A DNA stretch of 18,875 bases, taken from NCBI RefSeq assembly GCF_030825805.1, contig NZ_JAPJPF010000038.1, positions 1 to 18,875 of the forward strand. Reading direction: 5' to 3'. Under the pieces are notes generated by a model, which made no database searches, was not told the DNA's origin, and saw only the letters and a program-made list of their open reading frames with translations. Made by a program: the position numbers and the translations under genes. This document shows positions 15,043-18,875 of the stretch, in pieces. Position 1 is the first letter of the stretch. Every line of letters begins with the position of its first letter. This DNA comes from Streptococcus sp. (GTDB taxonomy: Bacteria; Bacillota; Bacilli; Lactobacillales; Streptococcaceae).

Positions 15043-17169
15043 CTAGCGATTTTGTTCATTTTCTTTGGCAGAAGGTTCAGTGTGTTCAGAATTCTCTTCT
15101 GAGTTAGATGAACTAGAACTTGAACTATCTTCTGTTGCTTCAATATCTTGACTGACGGGACTTGGCTCATAATAGTAATTGTAGTAATTGTAGTTATTCT
15201 TACCATTATTGAGATATAGGTAAGAACCGCTACGGTATACACCACTTGGTTGGGTCCAATCAGTGCTACCTGATCCGTTTTGCTCATACAAATACAACAT
15301 CATTTGTTTGTAGACATCTGTTGCGACTTTGATTCCATCATCCAGTACGGGAGTCAAGCGATTGGTGTACCCTGTCCAAACAGCCATAGAATATTGAGTG
15401 GTGTAACCCACAAACAATTCATCTGGTGTCACAATGCTTGAGTAACTGTAGTCTTTGGTTAGTTTCTTCAATTCATTGTCTGAATAGTTAGAGGTACCTG
15501 TTTTACCGGCATGATAAAGACCGGAGATATAAGCGTTGTATCCTGTACCAGCTGTGATAACAGATTTCAACATATCAGTCATCATGTAAGCGGTGGTCTC
15601 TTTCATCACCCTTGTTCCAGAAGTGTCAAAGTTCCTAGTTGTACCATCGCTAAATACAACTCGATTTACATATTGAGGTTTATAATAGGTTCCACCATTA
15701 GCGAAGGTTGCATAAGCAGCAGCCATTTTCTCGCTACTAGCCCCGTATTTGCTGCTAGAGTCGCTGGTGTTACTTGAGATAGCATTAGCATACACCATTT
15801 TTGGATATTCAATACCCATGTTGCTTAAGAATTTTTGAGCTTTCTTTAAACCAACTTTTTCAAGAGCTCGTACAGCAGGGACGTTACGGGACTGTTGAAG
15901 AGCATAGACCATACTGATGTGGCCATAATACTGTCTATCCCAGTTATAGATTTGCGTATTTGTACCAGGGAAGTTGTATGGTGTATCAGGAATAGTTACT
16001 GCGGTTGAACTGTATTCTTCATTATCGATTGCAGGAGCGTAATCTGAGATAGGCTTCATCGTAGAACCCCAATCTCGGTTCGTTTCTACAGCTTGGTTGG
16101 TACCGAAGGATACATTAGATGATTGATGACGAGATCCCAACTGAGCAATGACTTTTCCGTTTGTCACGTCGACGATAGTAGAAGCAACTTGCAACTCATT
16201 ATCTGGATAATTGACATATTCGTCAGAGTTGTAAATATCCCACAGGCGTTTTTGAGCTGCGGTATCGACGTTGGTGTATACATCCATACCAGTTGTCAAG
16301 ACATTGTAGCCTGTCTCTTCTTCGACTTGTTGGATGACTTCTTTGAGGTAGTTATCCATATAAGCAGGATAGTTGCTTGAGCTGGTTAGACTTTGTAAAC
16401 CATCTGTAACAGGTGTATTGACGGCACTTTCATACTGTTCGTTAGAGATAGACTTCATATCTAACATTTCTTTGAGAACCAGATTACGGCGTTGGAGAGC
16501 AACTTCCGGATGAGTGTATGGGTCGTATTGGTTCGGTGCCTGAGGCATTCCGGCCAATAGGGCTAATTGTGGGAGAGAAAGCTCCTTCAAATCTTTGGCA
16601 TAATAACTACGAGCAGCTGTCTGCATCCCGTAGTTTCCGTTAGACATATAAACTTTGTTGATGTAGTAGGTCAAAATCTCTTGTTTGGTTGCTTTTTGTT
16701 CTAATTGAGTAGCAAGCCAAGCTTCTTGAATTTTTCGTGACAGGGTTTGATCGGACGAAGAAGTAGAGAAGTAAGTGAGCTTGATTAACTGCTGTGTGAG
16801 AGTGGATCCCCCTTGGCGACCTCCTCGGAGGTTATTGAAGAAGGCTCCTCCAATACGAATAAAGTCTAGACCTCTATGGTTAAAATAACGGTGGTCTTCA
16901 ATTGCCACAATCGCATTCACCAAGTCTGTTGGGATTTCACTGGTCTTCACATTAATTCGTTTTTCAGCACCCAAATCTGCAATCAGATTGTTTTGATTGT
17001 CATAGATTTTACTTGATGTCGTTGCGACGAGGTCTTTCTCAGAAAGAGTCGGTGCTTTTGCGGCATAGTATCCAAATACCAATCCACCCAGAATAAGTAA
17101 AAGGAAAAAAAAGGAAATAGCCGCAATCGCTGCATATTTTAACCACTGGATAACTGTTTGTTTGTTCAT
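15043..17169 (-). CDS. pbp1A: penicillin-binding protein 1A, class A bifunctional glycosyltransferase/transpeptidase
   Basis: A 708-residue membrane enzyme that polymerises lipid II and cross-links the glycan strands. After a short cytoplasmic tail comes a membrane anchor at about 11-33. The GT51 domain carries the catalytic E91 in [10 protein letters not shown] and GGSTLTQQ (120-127). The transpeptidase domain has S369-T-M-K372, S427-R-N429 and K556-T-G-T559, all intact. The last 50 residues are low complexity: an Asn/Tyr stretch, then a Ser run and acidic residues, likely a disordered surface tail. Stop-to-start contact with recU (recU stop 17172-17170, ATG at 17169) and an RBS (AGGCGG) inside recU indicate coupling. 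It is a classic beta-lactam target; GpsB, encoded nearby, helps position PBPs at the septum. Confidence 0.97.
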   Translation of the reverse strand: MNKQTVIQWLKYAAIAAISFFFLLLILGGLVFGYYAAKAPTLSEKDLVATTSSKIYDNQNNLIADLGAEKRINVKTSEIPTDLVNAIVAIEDHRYFNHRGLDFIRIGGAFFNNLRGGRQGGSTLTQQLIKLTYFSTSSSDQTLSRKIQEAWLATQLEQKATKQEILTYYINKVYMSNGNYGMQTAARSYYAKDLKELSLPQLALLAGMPQAPNQYDPYTHPEVALQRRNLVLKEMLDMKSISNEQYESAVNTPVTDGLQSLTSSSNYPAYMDNYLKEVIQQVEEETGYNVLTTGMDVYTNVDTAAQKRLWDIYNSDEYVNYPDNELQVASTIVDVTNGKVIAQLGSRHQSSNVSFGTNQAVETNRDWGSTMKPISDYAPAIDNEEYSSTAVTIPDTPYNFPGTNTQIYNWDRQYYGHISMVYALQQSRNVPAVRALEKVGLKKAQKFLSNMGIEYPKMVYANAISSNTSDSSSKYGASSEKMAAAYATFANGGTYYKPQYVNRVVFSDGTTRNFDTSGTRVMKETTAYMMTDMLKSVITAGTGYNAYISGLYHAGKTGTSNYSDNELKKLTKDYSYSSIVTPDELFVGYTTQYSMAVWTGYTNRLTPVLDDGIKVATDVYKQMMLYLYEQNGSGSTDWTQPSGVYRSGSYLYLNNGKNNYNYYNYYYEPSPVSQDIEATEDSSSSSSSNSEENSEHTEPSAKENEQNR

Positions 17170-17763
17170 TTAATTACCGCCTAGTAGATTCTGTTCGATA
17201 ATATCGAGATAAGGGACGCTTGGAAGGTGATCTGTCTCGATACGATAACCATTTTCCTGTATAAAGGTCAATGGCATAGATTTACTGCCGTGATCGATGT
17301 TGTAAAAGTCGATTAAGGAAGGAGCGGGCAGTAGATAAGTCTCATTGAGCTTTGCAAAATGCAAGAGCACAAAACAAATTCCTCCCTGTTGGACGACCGC
17401 AGCCATGTGATCAATCTGGTGCTGATGAAAGTTCTTCATCGGCATGGATTGTTTCTGCTGGGTCTCTTTTGCTTCAAAATCAATGTAGTGTCCTTTATAA
17501 ACACCAGAATAGTCTGTGGTAGACGCCTGTCGAAAATAAGCTTCTACGATCTTTGCCCGACTGCGATGAGGATAGTCCACCTTTACAATCTGGATGGGCG
17601 TCGGCTTTTTATGAATCACCGCTAGCCCTCTAGAAAGGTAGTACTGATTGCTCTCATTAATCATTTTTTCAAATGTCATCCCCCGATTGGCAAAGTTTAC
17701 ACTTTGCTTCCTCTGGATGGGCGAAGAAGATTTCTTGCTAAGTTTGTGAGGATAGTTGACCAT
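17170..17763 (-). CDS. recU: Holliday junction resolvase RecU
   Basis: A 197-residue endonuclease that cuts Holliday junctions during recombinational repair and chromosome segregation in Firmicutes. Recognisable are the [17 protein letters not shown] segment (23-39) and the metal-binding active site D84, E97 and K99 ([20 protein letters not shown]). The D-13-E-2-K spacing matches the family. The RBS AAGGAG (17772-17767) precedes ATG 17763. It is first in the minus-strand operon with pbp1A, the conserved Firmicute pairing. Its extended -10 promoter lies in the 66-base divergent gap shared with ypsA. Confidence 0.96.
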   Translation of the reverse strand: MVNYPHKLSKKSSSPIQRKQSVNFANRGMTFEKMINESNQYYLSRGLAVIHKKPTPIQIVKVDYPHRSRAKIVEAYFRQASTTDYSGVYKGHYIDFEAKETQQKQSMPMKNFHQHQIDHMAAVVQQGGICFVLLHFAKLNETYLLPAPSLIDFYNIDHGSKSMPLTFIQENGYRIETDHLPSVPYLDIIEQNLLGGN

Positions 17764-17774
17764 AATTCTCCTTA

Positions 17775-17803
17775 TTGGTACAATTACATCACTCTATTAT
17801 ATC
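17775..17803 (+). promoter_or_regulatory. candidate ypsA promoter (rightward)
   Basis: TTGGTA (17775-17780), a 17-bp spacer and TATATC (17798-17803). The hexamers are weak. It shares bases with the leftward recU -10. Confidence 0.4.
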
Positions 17804-17804
17804 A
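17796..17804 (-). promoter_or_regulatory. extended -10 promoter of recU-pbp1A (leftward)
   Basis: The minus strand reads TGATATAAT from 17804 to 17796, a perfect extended -10. The expected start is near 17789, giving a leader of about 26 bases with AAGGAG. Confidence 0.7.
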
Positions 17805-17829
17805 CAAAATGAAGAAGGGAGGGGAAATA

Positions 17830-18357
17830 ATGAATAGTTTACTGATTACAGGTTACAAGGCATTTGAATTGGGAATTCTGACAGCAAAGGACCCTAGACT
17901 TCCCATTATTAAAGAGACGATTCGCAGGGATTTAGTCCGTTTTTTGGAAGAGGGCGTCAAGTGGCTGATTTTTACGGGTAATCTAGGTTTTGAAGCCTGG
18001 GCCTTGGAGGTTGCCCAGGAATTAAAAAAAGAATACGAGATACAGTTGGCCACGATTTTTATGTTTGAAAACCAAGGAGAGAACTGGAATGAGGCCAATC
18101 AAGAACTCCTTAGTCGCTTTAAGCAGGTTGATTTTGTCAAGTATGCCTATCCCTCTTATAGCCAGCCAGGCCAATTTAAAGAATACAATACATTTTTGTT
18201 AGAAAATACAGATGGCGCTTATTTATTTTACGATCCAGAACACGAAACAAATCTCAAATATCTTTACAAAATGATGCTAGAAATGGATCAGTATCATGTC
18301 AAAAGATTAAACTTTGATGACTTAAATGAAGTAGCGGAAAAAATTTACGAAAAATAA
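17830..18357 (+). CDS. ypsA: UPF0398 / DUF1273 protein (YpsA homologue)
   Basis: A 175-residue cytoplasmic protein of the DUF1273 family, placed in the SLOG (Rossmann-like nucleotide-binding) superfamily. Characteristic are the N-terminal [12 protein letters not shown], the central [13 protein letters not shown], then [15 protein letters not shown] and [13 protein letters not shown]. subtilis YpsA, also next to gpsB, interferes with cell division when overproduced; the ligand is not known to me. The start at 17830 follows AAGGGAGGGG and gives the conserved opening. An in-frame ATG at 17704 lies inside recU and upstream of the promoter, so it is rejected. gpsB follows 69 bases later, with its own promoter and no convincing terminator between. 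Confidence 0.92.
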   Translation: MNSLLITGYKAFELGILTAKDPRLPIIKETIRRDLVRFLEEGVKWLIFTGNLGFEAWALEVAQELKKEYEIQLATIFMFENQGENWNEANQELLSRFKQVDFVKYAYPSYSQPGQFKEYNTFLLENTDGAYLFYDPEHETNLKYLYKMMLEMDQYHVKRLNFDDLNEVAEKIYEK

Positions 18358-18367
18358 GTGATTTACC

Positions 18368-18397
18368 TTGATTTTTGCTCCTCATTTTTTATATAAT
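18368..18397 (+). promoter_or_regulatory. gpsB promoter
   Basis: TTGATT (18368-18373), an 18-bp spacer and TATAAT (18392-18397). The expected start is near 18404, giving a leader of about 23 bases. Confidence 0.7.
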
Positions 18398-18426
18398 GAT
18401 TATGATTAACTAGAACGGAGAGAATG

Positions 18427-18771
18427 ATGGCAAGTATTATTTTTACTGCGAAAGATATTTTTGATCAAGATTTCAAAAAAGAAGTTCGTGGATTTAGTAA
18501 AGTTGAGGTAAATGAGTTTTTGGATGATGTCATCAAAGACTATGAAACCTATGCTGCCTTAGTGAAGGAATTGAAAGAAGAAAATGCTCGGCTCCGTGAA
18601 GAATTAGCGAAGAAAACGAGCCAAGCAACTCCGAGTCCATCAGTTCCTGAATCTGCTCCAAAGCATGAGTTTCCTCAGGTCACTACTACGACAAACTTCG
18701 ATATTTTGAAACGCTTAAATCGTCTTGAAAAAGAAGTCTTCGGGAAACAAGTCGTAGATCGTGATTTTTAA
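18427..18771 (+). CDS. gpsB: cell division regulator GpsB (DivIVA-like)
   Basis: A 114-residue cytoplasmic coiled-coil adaptor that links PBPs, division proteins and the StkP kinase at the septum in streptococci. The N-terminal DivIVA-like domain (about 1-65) has the [20 protein letters not shown] core, followed by a coiled coil. A Pro/Ser/Thr-rich linker covers about 65-88. The short C-terminal helix, [18 protein letters not shown], drives oligomerisation. I chose ATG 18427 over the adjacent ATG 18424 because GGAG (18417-18420) is six bases from the former and only three from the latter, and MASIIF is the usual opening. It sits beside pbp1A, whose product is a plausible partner. Confidence 0.95.
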   Translation: MASIIFTAKDIFDQDFKKEVRGFSKVEVNEFLDDVIKDYETYAALVKELKEENARLREELAKKTSQATPSPSVPESAPKHEFPQVTTTTNFDILKRLNRLEKEVFGKQVVDRDF

Positions 18772-18788
18772 GACATAAAAGATGAATC

Positions 18789-18875
18789 GTGCAATTTTTG
18801 GATAATCGCGTGAGAGCTTTCTCTCATGAGGAAAGTCCATGCTAGCACAGGCTGTGATGCCTGTAGTGTTTGTGC
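18789..18875 (+). ncRNA. rnpB: RNase P RNA (rnpB), 5' portion, cut by window end
   Basis: The catalytic RNA of RNase P, which matures tRNA 5' ends. The conserved core GAGGAAAGTCCATGCT appears at 18829-18844, preceded by a small hairpin TGAGAG-CTTT-CTCTCA. This order, following gpsB, is that of streptococcal type B rnpB. The exact 5' end is uncertain by several bases; I place it at the GTGCAATTTTTGG motif. About three quarters of the gene lies beyond the window. No clear promoter is seen in the 17 bases after gpsB, so its promoter may lie inside gpsB or be a weak element such as CATAAA (18774-18779). Confidence 0.9.

Noticed and set aside
18350..18376. Possible terminator between ypsA and gpsB (AAAAATAAG with CTTGATTTTT)
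   Set aside because: The stem is almost only A-T, has a bulge, and overlaps the gpsB -35. It is too weak to call.
1..18875. Defence, phage, mobile-element or CRISPR system
   Set aside because: No repeats with spacers, transposase, integrase, toxin-antitoxin pair, nuclease-helicase pair or tRNA attachment site is seen. Apart from the GNAT gene, the larger genes are recognisable housekeeping genes in familiar streptococcal order.

Overview
The window is a stretch of core chromosome from a low-GC Gram-positive coccus, almost certainly an oral-type Streptococcus (mitis/sanguinis-like). The basis is protein content and gene order: glyS, a UPF0291 gene, rsmH-ftsL-pbpX-mraY, a DEAD-box helicase, a cystine-type ABC permease and ATPase, trxB, pncB-nadE, pepC, pbp1A-recU facing ypsA-gpsB, then rnpB. 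The proteins look close to pneumococcal ones (PBP2X with PASTA repeats, class A PBP1A, PepC, GpsB). I cannot fix the species from sequence alone. I see no phage, transposon, CRISPR array, tRNA or restriction locus, and no stretch over 300 bases lacks a gene.

Left part (1-5890): the 3' end of glyS, a small UPF0291 gene, a shared terminator, and a convergent 60-residue membrane protein gene. The cell-wall/division operon rsmH-ftsL-pbpX-mraY follows. It makes the 16S rRNA methyltransferase, a divisome coiled-coil protein, the septal transpeptidase and the lipid I synthase, and ends at a good terminator.

Middle (5900-10540): a DEAD-box RNA helicase with its own extended -10 promoter; a two-gene amino-acid (probably cystine) ABC importer with no binding-protein gene; a short unannotated ORF overlapping a DUF4059 membrane protein gene; and thioredoxin reductase. 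Cystine import beside thioredoxin reductase suggests a thiol-redox neighbourhood. The end of the ATPase gene carries a promoter-like element with a perfect 7-2-7 palindrome in its spacer, followed at once by a terminator hairpin. This is the most interesting unexplained structure here.

Right part (10560-18875): the pncB-nadE NAD salvage operon with a repeat-containing leader; a GNAT acetyltransferase squeezed between a terminator and the pepC promoter; the aminopeptidase C gene; then convergent pbp1A-recU on the minus strand. recU-pbp1A diverges from ypsA across 66 bases in which the two predicted -10 elements occupy the same bases. gpsB has its own promoter, and rnpB (RNase P RNA) is cut by the window end. 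The pbp1A/recU/ypsA/gpsB cluster joins cell-wall synthesis, Holliday-junction resolution and division control.

Overall this is ordinary housekeeping DNA. I do not see a clearly new system. The observations worth a second look are regulatory (possible leaderless starts, overlapping divergent promoters, a candidate operator) plus one possible small protein gene.
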